Shown piece after piece: positions 1-8,021 of a DNA stretch of 49,490 bases. A program made the translations under genes and the position numbers. The number at the start of each line of letters is the position of its first letter. Positions within the stretch are counted from its first letter, which is position 1. The notes under the pieces are model-generated. The model had not been told where the DNA came from. It ran no database searches and saw nothing but the letters and a program-made list of their open reading frames with translations. Source of the stretch: Deltaproteobacteria bacterium (lineage in GTDB: Bacteria; Desulfobacterota; Syntrophorhabdia; Syntrophorhabdales; Syntrophorhabdaceae); contig JAKORG010000014.1 of NCBI GenBank assembly GCA_029777945.1, positions 1 through 49,490 of the forward strand. The letters are read 5' to 3'.

Positions 1-710
1 CTGTGTTTTTTTTAGATAATTATACAGACAACAAAGATATAGAGATTGCCGGTTTTCTCGCATCTCAGTTTGCATATGGTAGGATAGATGTATTTAAAAG
101 ATTTTTAAAGGTATTATTCGAAAGGATCGGTAAAGGCCCGTATATTTTTTTAAAATCAGGTGATTTCTCATCTCTTTCAGGCTTATATTATAGATTTCAG
201 AAAGAAGCAGATATTATAGCGCTCCTTAAAATATTAAAGGGGATTATAGAAGACTTTGGCAGCATAGGTGGCATGGTAAAAACATTTTATTCAAAAGAAA
301 TTGTCGCTACCTTTAATGATATTAGAAGATACCTTTTCAATAACAGTAAAGACCTTACATTCTTTTTTCCAGTACCATCACCTTCTAATCCTATGAAAAG
401 GTGGAACCTTTTTCTAAGATGGATGGTAAGAAAAGATGATATAGACAAGGGATTGTGGGATTTTATAGATAAAAAGGCATTAATAGTGCCCCTCGATACG
501 AATCTATTTAAAATAGGAAGGTGTATGGGCTGGACAAAGGCAAAAGCCCCCTCCTTTAAAGTGGCTTTAGAAATTACAGAAGCATTAAAAAATCTATGCC
601 CCGAAGACCCTTTAAAATATGATTTTTTTCTATGTCATAAAATTGGCATTGCCTTAAACTGTAAAGGCATAAAATCGCAAAATTGTGAAGGGAAATGCCC
701 CCTTTATTAG
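1..710 (+). CDS. DUF2400 / TIGR02757 family protein (5' partial)
   Basis: The visible 235 residues match the TIGR02757 (DUF2400) family: an N-terminal IEIAGFLASQFAYGR segment, a central VPLDTNLFKIGR motif and a C-terminal EDPLKYDFFLCHKIG segment followed by cysteines (CKG..NCEGKCP). The family has no firmly assigned biochemical role; its fold has been linked to helix-hairpin-helix DNA glycosylases. A GTG is present at position 3, but family members normally carry some 25 more residues before the conserved block, so I read the gene as cut by the left edge. The C-terminal Cys cluster could hold a metal or Fe-S centre, as in endonuclease III relatives (inference). The mscS-like gene starts 20 bp downstream. 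Confidence 0.7.
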   Translation, partial: VFFLDNYTDNKDIEIAGFLASQFAYGRIDVFKRFLKVLFERIGKGPYIFLKSGDFSSLSGLYYRFQKEADIIALLKILKGIIEDFGSIGGMVKTFYSKEIVATFNDIRRYLFNNSKDLTFFFPVPSPSNPMKRWNLFLRWMVRKDDIDKGLWDFIDKKALIVPLDTNLFKIGRCMGWTKAKAPSFKVALEITEALKNLCPEDPLKYDFFLCHKIGIALNCKGIKSQNCEGKCPLY

Positions 711-729
711 AATTTTATGAGGTGATGAT

Positions 730-1626
730 ATGAATTTTATAGATTTTAACATCTTTTTTAAAAAAGGTGCAGAATGGCTTTTATCCAATGGGCTTCGTAT
801 ACTTTTTATTGTTTTGTTTACATGGTTTTTTTTAAAGTTAAAGAAAAAGGTAACGGAGAGGTTTATAACATTTCTTTTACAAAAAAAGGAGGATGCGGAG
901 TTTCAAAAAAGAACTCAAACACTGGTAACCATTATAAGATATGCCTTAACAGCAGTTATTTTGGCCGTGGCATCGATGATGATTTTAAAAGAACTGGGTA
1001 TAAATATAGGGCCTGTACTTGCAGCAGCAGGTATTCTGGGTGTGGCATTAGGTTTCGGTGCCCAGAGCCTTGTAAAAGACATTTTAAGTGGGTTTTTTAT
1101 CATCCTTGAGGACCAGATAAGGGTAGGGGATGTGGTTGAAATCGGGGGGAAAAGCGGCCTTGTGGAAAAAATAGGATTGAAGACAACTGTGCTTAGGGAT
1201 TTGGCAGGTAATGTGCATTTTGTTCCCAACGGAGAAATCAAGGTCGTAACGAATATGACAAAGGAATATTCACGATATGTTTTGGATATAGGTGTGGCTT
1301 ATAAAGAGGATGTAGATAAGGTGATGGAGGTGATAAAGGAAATAGATGAGGGCCTAAGGAACGACCCTGATTTTAAAGATGACATAATTGCCCCTATTGA
1401 GGTCTTAGGTGTTGACCAGTTTGCAAGCTCATCGGTTATTATAAAGGCAAGAACAACCACGATGCCTCTAAAACAATGGCGTATAGGCAGGGAGTTTAAC
1501 AGGCGTATAAAGAAAAGATTCGACGAACTGGGCATTGAAATCCCCTTTCCCCATATGACGCTTTTTATGGGCACAGATAAAGAGGGCAATCAGCCACCTA
1601 TAAGGATTATTAATGAAAGTGAATAA
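730..1626 (+). CDS. MscS-family small-conductance mechanosensitive channel
   Basis: A 298-residue inner-membrane channel expected to open under membrane tension and relieve hypo-osmotic shock. An N-terminal hydrophobic helix (about residues 15-35) and a second membrane segment (about 65-90) precede the Gly/Ala-rich pore helix with AAAGILGVALGFGAQSLV, then the beta domain with ILEDQIRVGDVVEIGG and FVPNGEI, all hallmark MscS features. The C-terminal alpha/beta domain is present, so it looks full length for the short MscS class. A ribosome-binding site (GAGGTGATG) lies just upstream of the ATG and overlaps the end region of the DUF2400 gene, suggesting cotranscription. The exact channel subtype cannot be decided from sequence. 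Confidence 0.9.
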   Translation: MNFIDFNIFFKKGAEWLLSNGLRILFIVLFTWFFLKLKKKVTERFITFLLQKKEDAEFQKRTQTLVTIIRYALTAVILAVASMMILKELGINIGPVLAAAGILGVALGFGAQSLVKDILSGFFIILEDQIRVGDVVEIGGKSGLVEKIGLKTTVLRDLAGNVHFVPNGEIKVVTNMTKEYSRYVLDIGVAYKEDVDKVMEVIKEIDEGLRNDPDFKDDIIAPIEVLGVDQFASSSVIIKARTTTMPLKQWRIGREFNRRIKKRFDELGIEIPFPHMTLFMGTDKEGNQPPIRIINESE

Positions 1627-1769
1627 TAAATATCTTATGTATTTTTTGTCTTACAAATCATAATCAGGGAATCTAAGATGTCCTTGAAATTGATTTTTCA
1701 ATTCAGGCAGTTGCCATTGTAATTATAAATTTTATTTACAATCCTTAATATAATGTGTATCATTAACAA
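1627..1769. other. AT-rich intergenic stretch
   Basis: The gap between the mscS-like gene and rimO is 341 bp. This first part holds no convincing ORF or strong terminator; a weak imperfect inverted repeat around GAAATTGA/TTCAATTC (about 1686-1704) lacks a T-run. The second part contains the small zinc-ribbon ORF annotated separately. Confidence 0.5.
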
Positions 1770-1916
1770 ATGTTTCATATAATTGCCACTATTGCCACTG
1801 TCCTTCACATATATAAAAAATGTCCTAAATGTGGGTATGCACAAAAATTTGAAGGCAAGAAAAAGGGTGATGAGGTAGAATGTAAAAGATGCAAACACAG
1901 ATTTATAATAAAATAG
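1770..1916 (+). CDS. small zinc-ribbon protein (48 aa, uncertain start)
   Basis: A short frame ending in a compact four-Cys zinc ribbon: CPKCG at residues 18-22 and CKRCKHRF near the C-terminus, separated by a charged loop (FEGKKKGDEVE). This matches the general pattern of short CxxC...CxxC ribbons found in many anaerobes. The ATG at 1770 is the only canonical start in frame and has no Shine-Dalgarno sequence, and the first 15 residues (including a doubled IAT unit from the direct repeat ATTGCCACT) look non-native. The ribbon itself is convincing; the gene may be a decayed or truncated copy, or may start at a rare codon closer to the first Cys. Function unknown. Confidence 0.4.
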   Translation: MFHIIATIATVLHIYKKCPKCGYAQKFEGKKKGDEVECKRCKHRFIIK

Positions 1917-1967
1917 ATTGGAGGTTTATTGCTTTTGTGAGTTATTTGTTGTAGATTTTCTATCCTT

Positions 1968-3224
1968 ATGAAATTCAAGGTAATAAGCCTCGGTTGTCCA
2001 AAAAACCTCGTAGAGTCTGAATATTTAATACATAAATTGGAATCAGTGGGTCATGTGAATACCGATGAATGTGACGCTGTTATTATCAATACCTGTGCAT
2101 TTATATCAGATGCAGTTAGGGAATCAATAGCAACTATTCTCTCTGAGGCAAAGGATAATAATAAGATAATCGTTACAGGTTGCATGGTAGAAAGATATAA
2201 GGATAAGCTCCCCGATTTGTTGCCTGAGGTAGATCTTTTTGTAGGAAGAAACTATTATAATGAGATAGAGAAGATTATTGAAAAAAAAGGGTTTTTTTAT
2301 AAAAAAGGGATATTTTCAGATACATTTCCGAGAAAGATACTTACCAGGACACCCACTGCCTATCTAAAGATTTTAGAAGGCTGCAACAATAAGTGCAGTT
2401 ATTGTATGGTCCCTGATATCAGAGGACCTGTGATATGTAAACCCATTGAGGATATAAAAAGAGAGTTTTTGTGGTTGATTGAAAAAGGCTATAGAGAGAT
2501 AAACATAATAGGTCAGGATATAGGTTCGTATGGATTGGGCACAGGTGCAGACCTTACAACTCTCTTAAAAGAATTGCTTATGATTCCAGGTGATTATTAT
2601 ATTCGGCTTATGTATATACACCCTAAACACATAGATGTTAAGCTAATGAATCTGATTAAAGGGGATGAAAGAATAATAAAATACCTCGATATGCCCATCC
2701 AGCATTCTGAAGATAGAATTCTTTCGGCAATGAATAGAGGTTATACAAAGGCTTATCTTGAATCACTCCTTGAAACCATAAAAGAAAAGATACCTGAATG
2801 CACAATAAGGACAACGGTAATTGTAGGTTTTCCCAAAGAAACAGAGGATGATTTTAATGCACTCTGTGAATTTATAAAAAAATGGAAGTTTGACAATCTC
2901 GGTGCATTTATATATTCAAAAGAAGAGGGGACACCTGCATATAAATTAAAAGGTCATATAAAAAAACAGACAAAAACCAAAAGGTTTAGTATCTTAATGG
3001 AGTTACAGAAGTCTATATCAAAAGAAAATTTAAAGAAAATGATAGGAAAGGACTGCCTCGTAATAATTGAAGAAAAAACTAAAGATATGGCAATAGGCAG
3101 GCTTATCATGCAGGCACCAGATATTGACGGCATTGCATTTATAAAGGGAGAATGTGAGCCAGGGGAGATTAAACCCTGTAAAATTATAAAAACCCTTGAT
3201 TACGATGTTATAGTGCGTGTATAG
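1968..3224 (+). CDS. rimO: ribosomal protein S12 methylthiotransferase RimO
   Basis: A radical-SAM methylthiotransferase of 418 residues. The N-terminal MTTase domain starts with VISLGCPKNLVESE, the form typical of RimO rather than MiaB, and carries Cys10 plus further cysteines near 47 and 82 for the auxiliary cluster. The radical-SAM CxxxCxxC is at Cys139, Cys143 and Cys146 (GCNNKCSYC). A C-terminal TRAM-like segment (about 350-418) ends the protein. RimO adds a methylthio group to an Asp of ribosomal protein S12. The ATG has no clear ribosome-binding site. lysS follows after 43 bp and is probably cotranscribed. MiaB is the alternative, but the opening motif favours RimO. Confidence 0.88.
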   Translation: MKFKVISLGCPKNLVESEYLIHKLESVGHVNTDECDAVIINTCAFISDAVRESIATILSEAKDNNKIIVTGCMVERYKDKLPDLLPEVDLFVGRNYYNEIEKIIEKKGFFYKKGIFSDTFPRKILTRTPTAYLKILEGCNNKCSYCMVPDIRGPVICKPIEDIKREFLWLIEKGYREINIIGQDIGSYGLGTGADLTTLLKELLMIPGDYYIRLMYIHPKHIDVKLMNLIKGDERIIKYLDMPIQHSEDRILSAMNRGYTKAYLESLLETIKEKIPECTIRTTVIVGFPKETEDDFNALCEFIKKWKFDNLGAFIYSKEEGTPAYKLKGHIKKQTKTKRFSILMELQKSISKENLKKMIGKDCLVIIEEKTKDMAIGRLIMQAPDIDGIAFIKGECEPGEIKPCKIIKTLDYDVIVRV

Positions 3225-3267
3225 AATTGAAAAGACGAATTTATTAAAGGAAAAGGAGATTTTTTAT

Positions 3268-4731
3268 ATGGAACCTATAAATGAGCTAATAGCGGTGAGA
3301 AAAGAAAAGGAAAAGATATTGAGGGAGATGGGAATCGATACTTATCCCCAGGAGAGATGGGCATATATAACAACGGAAGAGATTTTAAAGCGTTTTGGCA
3401 GCTTTTCTGAAAAAGAACTTGAGGCAATGAATGAGCAGGTATCCATAGCGGGCAGGATAATGTCTTTTCGTGATTTTGGGAAAAGCGCATTTATCCATAT
3501 ACAGGATAGGGCAGGGAAGGTCCAAATATACTCAAGAAAGGATACATTAAAAACACCGGATTATACGATATTCAAAAAATTCGACATAGGCGATATTATT
3601 GGTGTAAAGGGCAGGGTGTTTAAAACAAAGACAGGGGAATTGACAGTCCTTGCAGAAGAGATAAAACTTCTTACAAAGTCTTTGAGGCCACTTCCTGAAA
3701 AATGGCATGGCTTGAAAGATGTGGAAGAGAGATACAGAAAAAGATATCTCGATTTAATCGTAACTCCCCGTGTAAAGGATATATTTATTAAAAGGGCGAA
3801 AATAATTGATTTTATAAGGGAGTATTTAAAAGAAAGGTCGTTTTTAGAGGTGGAGACCCCGATGATGCATATAATACCCGGTGGTGCTGTGGCAAAACCC
3901 TTTGTTACGCACCATAATGCACTGGGGATTGACCTGTATTTGAGGATTGCCCCTGAACTCTATTTGAAGAGATTGATTGTAGGAGGGCTTGAGAGGGTAT
4001 TCGAGATAAACAGAAATTTCAGAAATGAAGGTATATCAGTGAAACATAATCCGGAATTTACTATGCTTGAGTTCTATTGGGCATATGCTACGTATGAAGA
4101 TCTAATGGAATTTACAGAAGAAATGATTTCATCACTTGTATTTAAACTTTTTAATTCCTATAAGGTTTCTTATAATGAAAAAGAAATAGATTTTTCAAGG
4201 CCATGGAAGAGGCTTACCATGATGGATGCCTTAAAAGAATTCGGAGGGGTTGATATAGAAAGTCTATTAAAATCTGATAAACTATTGGAGTTTGCAAAGG
4301 AATTAGGAATGGAATCGCCAGAGAAGGAAAAGAAAGGGAAACTCATTACAAAGATCTTTGAAGACATATGCGAAAGCCATCTTATTCAACCTACATTTAT
4401 AACAGATTATCCAGTTGAGGTCTCTCCCCTTGCAAAGAAAAGTAAGACAAATCCGGAATTAACGGAAAGGTTTGAACTGTATATTTCAGGTATGGAAGTG
4501 GCGAACGGGTTTAACGAACTAAACGATCCTGAAGATCAGAAGTCAAGGTTTTTGGAGCAATTAAAGGAAAAAGAGGAAGGTGCTTCAATGGATGAAGATT
4601 ATATAGTTGCCCTTGAATATGGCCTTCCACCCACAGCAGGAGAGGGTATTGGCATTGACAGACTCACTATGCTACTAACTAATAGTCCCTCTATAAGGGA
4701 AGTGATACTTTTCCCCCTTTTAAGGCCTTAA
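3268..4731 (+). CDS. lysS: lysine--tRNA ligase (class II)
   Basis: A class II lysyl-tRNA synthetase of 487 residues. An N-terminal OB-fold anticodon-binding domain (about 50-160, VSIAGRIMSFRDFGKSAF) precedes the catalytic core with motif 2 (FRNEGISVKHNPEFTMLEFY) and motif 3 (GEGIGIDRL) near the end. An in-frame ATG at 3217 exists, but the ATG at 3268 is preceded by a clear AAGGAG at 3254-3259 and gives the usual N-terminus, so I use it. The lolC/E-like gene begins 4 bp after the stop, an arrangement seen in many Desulfobacterota genomes (from memory), so lysS, lolC/E and lolD probably form one transcript. Confidence 0.93.
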   Translation: MEPINELIAVRKEKEKILREMGIDTYPQERWAYITTEEILKRFGSFSEKELEAMNEQVSIAGRIMSFRDFGKSAFIHIQDRAGKVQIYSRKDTLKTPDYTIFKKFDIGDIIGVKGRVFKTKTGELTVLAEEIKLLTKSLRPLPEKWHGLKDVEERYRKRYLDLIVTPRVKDIFIKRAKIIDFIREYLKERSFLEVETPMMHIIPGGAVAKPFVTHHNALGIDLYLRIAPELYLKRLIVGGLERVFEINRNFRNEGISVKHNPEFTMLEFYWAYATYEDLMEFTEEMISSLVFKLFNSYKVSYNEKEIDFSRPWKRLTMMDALKEFGGVDIESLLKSDKLLEFAKELGMESPEKEKKGKLITKIFEDICESHLIQPTFITDYPVEVSPLAKKSKTNPELTERFELYISGMEVANGFNELNDPEDQKSRFLEQLKEKEEGASMDEDYIVALEYGLPPTAGEGIGIDRLTMLLTNSPSIREVILFPLLRP

Positions 4732-4735
4732 AATT

Positions 4736-5935
4736 ATGGATTATGAAACCCTAATTGGTCTTAGGTATCTTCGCTCAAAGAGAAAAGAAGCGTTTATTTC
4801 CTTTACCACATGGATATCCATAATAGGGATTGCCATAGGTGTGATGGCACTCATAGTTGTTATAGCAGTGATGACAGGTTTTCAGAACGAAATAAGGGAA
4901 AGGATATTAGGTATTAATCCACATATCCTCGTTCTCAATTTAAACGAAGAGATAAAAGAACCAAAGCATATTGTGGATATTATCAAGCAATCAAAGGAAG
5001 TAACAAATGCGTTTCCCTTTGCCACATTTCAGGCAATGATTCAAAGCGGCAGACAATTGTCTGGTGTAATAGTCAAGGGTATTAATCCTGAAGACATGGT
5101 GTTTATGAAAAAACTTATAAAAGAAGGTAGCATTGAATCTTTAAATGAAAAAGGAAATATACTCATAGGGAAGGAACTGGCAAAGCATCTCGGTTTATTC
5201 AATGGTGATTATATGTCTCTTATGGTGCCTTTTGCAGGCGTTTCGCCAATGGGCGCTATTCCTGAAACCTTCAGGGCAAGGGTAGGGGGTGTGTTTGAGA
5301 CAGGGATGTACGAGATAGACAATACCCTTATAGTTATGTCTTTAAAAGATGTGGAGGAAATGCTGGGGATTAAGGCAACTGGCATTGAAGTAAAGGTTAA
5401 AGATGTTTACAGGGTTAACGAAATCAGAAGGGAGATCATAAAGAATCTGGGATTTGGATTTTTTGCAAGGACATGGATAGAGATGAACAGGAACCTTTTT
5501 TCTGCCCTAAAGCTTGAAAAGATAGCTATGTTTATTATCCTTGCCCTTATAATATTTGTAGCCAATTTTAATATTATAAGTTCTCTTGTAATGACCGTCA
5601 TGGAGAAGAAAAAGGATATTGCAATATTAAAGGCAATGGGTGCTAAAAAAAGGAGCATAATGAAGATATTTATGGTGGAAGGTATAACGATTGGTATAAT
5701 TGGTGCACTAATTGGATCCTTAAGCGGATATTTAATCTGTGAGATTATAAGAAGGTATAAAATAATTAAACTACCTGAAGATATATATTACATAACCACA
5801 CTCCCTGTAAAAATAAGTCTCTTTGATGTTATACTCGTTGCATCTATAACAACGGTGATTTGTGTGCTTTCTACCATTTACCCCTCTTTTAAGGGGGCTA
5901 AGATAGATCCAGTTGAGACTTTAAGGTATGAATAG
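4736..5935 (+). CDS. lolC: lipoprotein-releasing ABC transporter permease (LolC/LolE family)
   Basis: An inner-membrane permease of 399 residues with the MacB/FtsX topology: one TM helix near residues 20-45 (WISIIGIAIGVMALIVVIAV), a large periplasmic domain (about 50-260), and three C-terminal TM helices in an FtsX-type domain (about 265-395, with KKKDIAILKAMGAKKRSIMK). Together with the LolD ATPase encoded 3 bp downstream it should extract lipoproteins from the inner membrane for delivery to LolA. Only one permease gene is present, so it probably works as a homodimer as in other single-permease systems. Whether it is called LolC, LolE or LolF is nomenclature the sequence alone does not settle. 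Confidence 0.85.
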   Translation: MDYETLIGLRYLRSKRKEAFISFTTWISIIGIAIGVMALIVVIAVMTGFQNEIRERILGINPHILVLNLNEEIKEPKHIVDIIKQSKEVTNAFPFATFQAMIQSGRQLSGVIVKGINPEDMVFMKKLIKEGSIESLNEKGNILIGKELAKHLGLFNGDYMSLMVPFAGVSPMGAIPETFRARVGGVFETGMYEIDNTLIVMSLKDVEEMLGIKATGIEVKVKDVYRVNEIRREIIKNLGFGFFARTWIEMNRNLFSALKLEKIAMFIILALIIFVANFNIISSLVMTVMEKKKDIAILKAMGAKKRSIMKIFMVEGITIGIIGALIGSLSGYLICEIIRRYKIIKLPEDIYYITTLPVKISLFDVILVASITTVICVLSTIYPSFKGAKIDPVETLRYE

Positions 5936-5938
5936 GCA

Positions 5939-6625
5939 ATGAACGATATTATTCTAAAGGTATCCAATATCACAAAAATTTTCAAAAAGGATAGTAATGA
6001 GATAAATGTCATCAAGGGGATAAGCCTTGATATTTTACAAGGAGACTTTGTTACCATAATGGGACCTTCAGGTGCTGGAAAAAGCACTTTCCTTCATATA
6101 TTAGGGACACTTGATAAGCCTACAAGCGGGGAAATCTTTTACAGGGGAGAAAATATAAGTAAATACAATGAGGAACAGGCAAGTAATTTCAGAAGTGAAA
6201 AGATAGGCTTTGTATTTCAGTTTTATCATCTTCTTCAAGATTTTACCGTTATAGAAAATATTGCCATGCCCCTTTTCATAAAAAGGGTTAAAATGGATAA
6301 GGCACTTAAAAAGGCAGAGATTTTTTTGGAGATGATGGGTCTAAAGGACAGGAGAAATCACAAACCAGGGGAGTTGTCTGGAGGTGAGCAGCAAAGGGTA
6401 GCTATTGCGAGGGCACTTATAAATGAACCGGAAATCATTCTTGCCGATGAGCTAACAGGCAACCTCGACAGAAAGACCGGTAAAGACGTTTTGAATTATA
6501 TCCTTAATATATACAATGAATTTTCAGCAACCCTTATCCTTGTAACGCATGATCCTGAACTGGGCTCGATGGGTAAAAGGAGGCTTAATATGATAGACGG
6601 TGAACTTTTTGAAATAAAAAATTGA
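5939..6625 (+). CDS. lolD: lipoprotein-releasing ABC transporter ATP-binding protein LolD
   Basis: A 228-residue ABC ATPase of the MacB/LolD group. Walker A is GPSGAGKST (about residues 41-49), the signature is LSGGEQQRVAIARAL and Walker B is IILADELTGNLD; the usual EPTGNLD is ELTGNLD here, a small deviation that leaves the catalytic Glu in place. The H-loop follows in LVTHD. It is the energising partner of the permease 3 bp upstream. The gene ends about 97 bp before HU, where a separate promoter is visible, so this is likely the last gene of the lysS-lol transcript. Confidence 0.88.
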   Translation: MNDIILKVSNITKIFKKDSNEINVIKGISLDILQGDFVTIMGPSGAGKSTFLHILGTLDKPTSGEIFYRGENISKYNEEQASNFRSEKIGFVFQFYHLLQDFTVIENIAMPLFIKRVKMDKALKKAEIFLEMMGLKDRRNHKPGELSGGEQQRVAIARALINEPEIILADELTGNLDRKTGKDVLNYILNIYNEFSATLILVTHDPELGSMGKRRLNMIDGELFEIKN

Positions 6626-6633
6626 AAAAAATG

Positions 6634-6663
6634 TTGAATATTTTTTTGAATAAAGAGTATAAA
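6634..6663 (+). promoter_or_regulatory. predicted sigma-70-type promoter for the HU gene
   Basis: TTGAAT at 6634-6639 and TATAAA at 6658-6663 are separated by 18 bp. The predicted start of transcription (about 6670) is some 53 bp before the HU start codon, just upstream of a palindrome at 6674-6692. Confidence 0.5.
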
Positions 6664-6673
6664 CTATTTATGG

Positions 6674-6692
6674 ATGCAGTTTTAAACTGCAT
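6674..6692. repeat. 19-bp palindrome in the HU leader
   Basis: ATGCAGTTTTAAACTGCAT has two perfect 9-bp arms around a single T. It lies immediately after the predicted transcription start and 17 bp before the ribosome-binding site, so it could be an operator or a short 5'-leader hairpin controlling HU. It is not followed by a T-run and so is unlikely to be a terminator for lolD. Confidence 0.5.
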
Positions 6693-6722
6693 TATAACTA
6701 AATTTTAAAAAGGAGGGGTTTT

Positions 6723-6992
6723 ATGACAAAGGCAGAATTGGTAAATCAGATGGCTGAAGCCGCAGGAATCAAAAAGGCAGCCGCAGCAAATGCTTTGGAT
6801 GCGTTCGTGGAAGGGGTAAAAGGCGCATTGAAAAAAGGTGAAAAAGTAACCCTTGTTGGATTCGGAACATTTTCTGTTTCAAAGAGAAAGGCTAGAAAGG
6901 GTAGAAATCCAAGAACAGGTAAAGAGATTAAGATTCCAGCAAAGAATGTGCCCAAATTCACTCCTGGTAAAGCACTGAAAGAGGCAGTGTAA
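6723..6992 (+). CDS. hup: HU family DNA-binding protein
   Basis: An 89-residue HU/IHF-family nucleoid protein that bends and compacts DNA as a dimer. The N-terminal dimerisation helices ([20 protein letters not shown]) are followed by [21 protein letters not shown], the conserved arm region whose RNPRTGK tip intercalates into the minor groove, then [19 protein letters not shown]. The length and all signature positions are standard for HU; the homodimeric form is likely because no partner gene is adjacent. A very strong ribosome-binding site (AAAGGAGGGG at 6709-6718) fits high expression. The gene has its own promoter and is closed by a terminator at 7013-7050. Confidence 0.93.
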   Translation: MTKAELVNQMAEAAGIKKAAAANALDAFVEGVKGALKKGEKVTLVGFGTFSVSKRKARKGRNPRTGKEIKIPAKNVPKFTPGKALKEAV

Positions 6993-7012
6993 AGGTAATT
7001 AAAGATGCTTTT

Positions 7013-7050
7013 AAAGGCCTTCGCAGATTACTGCAAAGGCCTTTTGTTTT
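7013..7050 (+). terminator. rho-independent terminator after HU
   Basis: Arms 7013-7026 and 7031-7044 (AAAGGCCTTCGCAG and CTGCAAAGGCCTTT) pair with one mismatch over 14 bp around the loop ATTA, followed by TTTTGTTTTG. It separates the + strand HU gene from the convergent hemC. Confidence 0.85.
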
Positions 7051-7121
7051 GTTTGGACTTAAAAATTTCATGAACAAAGTGTTAATTAGAGTCTGCATTT
7101 CATTAAATTTATCTATCTTAA

Positions 7122-8021
7122 TTAAAATATAGGTATTCTCTTTATTATTTTTTCAATCAAATCCTCTGAAGCATCTAAGGGTGAGGTGAAGCTTTCCTTA
7201 AAGACAATATCACCGTTTTCTTTCCCGAGCATTATGTGTAGGTTAAGTATATCGTTTTTAATTGAGGCATTGATGCCAAGGGGCATATGGCATCCACCAC
7301 CTATCTTTTGCTGAAGAGTCCTTTCTATTTCTATCTCTCTACGGGTAATCTTATGGTCTATTGGTCTTAAAAGTTCTTTTATTTCTTCGTCGCCCCTTAC
7401 CTCTATACCTATTGCACCTTGCCCTGCAGGAGGGACCATGATATGGATAGGCAAAACCTCTTTTATCTCATTTTGAAAACCCATTCTTTTTACTCCGGCA
7501 TAAGCGAGAATAACTGCATCCACCTTTTTTTCTTTTAATCTTTTTATCCTTGTATCCACATTACCCCTGAGTTCTATTATATCTAAATTTTTATTGATAT
7601 TAAGTAATTGCGCCTTTCTTCTCAAACTGCTCGTTCCTATTTTTGCTCTATTTTTTATACTTTGTAAGCTTTCATAAACATCTGATATAAAAACATCTCT
7701 TGGATCTTCTCTTTTGAGCACTGCCCCTAATATTAATCCTTTTTCCAGTTCTACAGGGAGGTCTTTTGCACTATGCACAGCCATGTGGATTTCTTTTTTT
7801 AAAAGTGCCTCCTCAATTTCCTTTACAAAAAGCCCCTTGCCCCCGATTTTATGAAGGGGTTTATCCCAGATTGTATCACCTTTTGTTTTAATAATTTTTA
7901 TTTCAAAATCATAATGGGGATAAACATGCTTTAGACTCTCTATTACAATACCTGTTTGTTTTAGGGCAAGGCTACTACCCCTCGTGCCTATTGTCCATTT
8001 TTTCTTCTGCATCGTTTTCAT
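7122..8021 (-). CDS. hemC: hydroxymethylbilane synthase (porphobilinogen deaminase)
   Basis: A 299-residue HemC that condenses four porphobilinogens into hydroxymethylbilane. Visible signatures are TIGTRGSSLALKQT near the N-terminus, HSAKDLPVEL (substrate and catalytic Asp region), SLRRKAQL, and GGGCHMPLGI, whose Cys carries the dipyrromethane cofactor. The start overlaps the end of hemA by 47 bp. Two ATG codons (8021 and 8012) are possible; neither has a good ribosome-binding site, so translational coupling to hemA is likely. It is the last gene of the minus-strand tetrapyrrole operon. No uroporphyrinogen-III synthase gene follows, unlike in many relatives. Confidence 0.93.
   Translation of the reverse strand: MKTMQKKKWTIGTRGSSLALKQTGIVIESLKHVYPHYDFEIKIIKTKGDTIWDKPLHKIGGKGLFVKEIEEALLKKEIHMAVHSAKDLPVELEKGLILGAVLKREDPRDVFISDVYESLQSIKNRAKIGTSSLRRKAQLLNINKNLDIIELRGNVDTRIKRLKEKKVDAVILAYAGVKRMGFQNEIKEVLPIHIMVPPAGQGAIGIEVRGDEEIKELLRPIDHKITRREIEIERTLQQKIGGGCHMPLGINASIKNDILNLHIMLGKENGDIVFKESFTSPLDASEDLIEKIIKRIPIF

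Noticed and set aside
915-1241. Long antisense frames inside mscS and other genes (for example also 12034-12360 and 35752-36078)
   Set aside because: They are opposite well-supported coding frames, lack ribosome-binding sites and encode Ser/Pro/Ile-rich non-family sequence typical of shadow frames.
3217-3267. Longer LysS start at 3217
   Set aside because: The ATG at 3268 has a proper ribosome-binding site, and the extra 17 residues overlap rimO and are not expected in the family.
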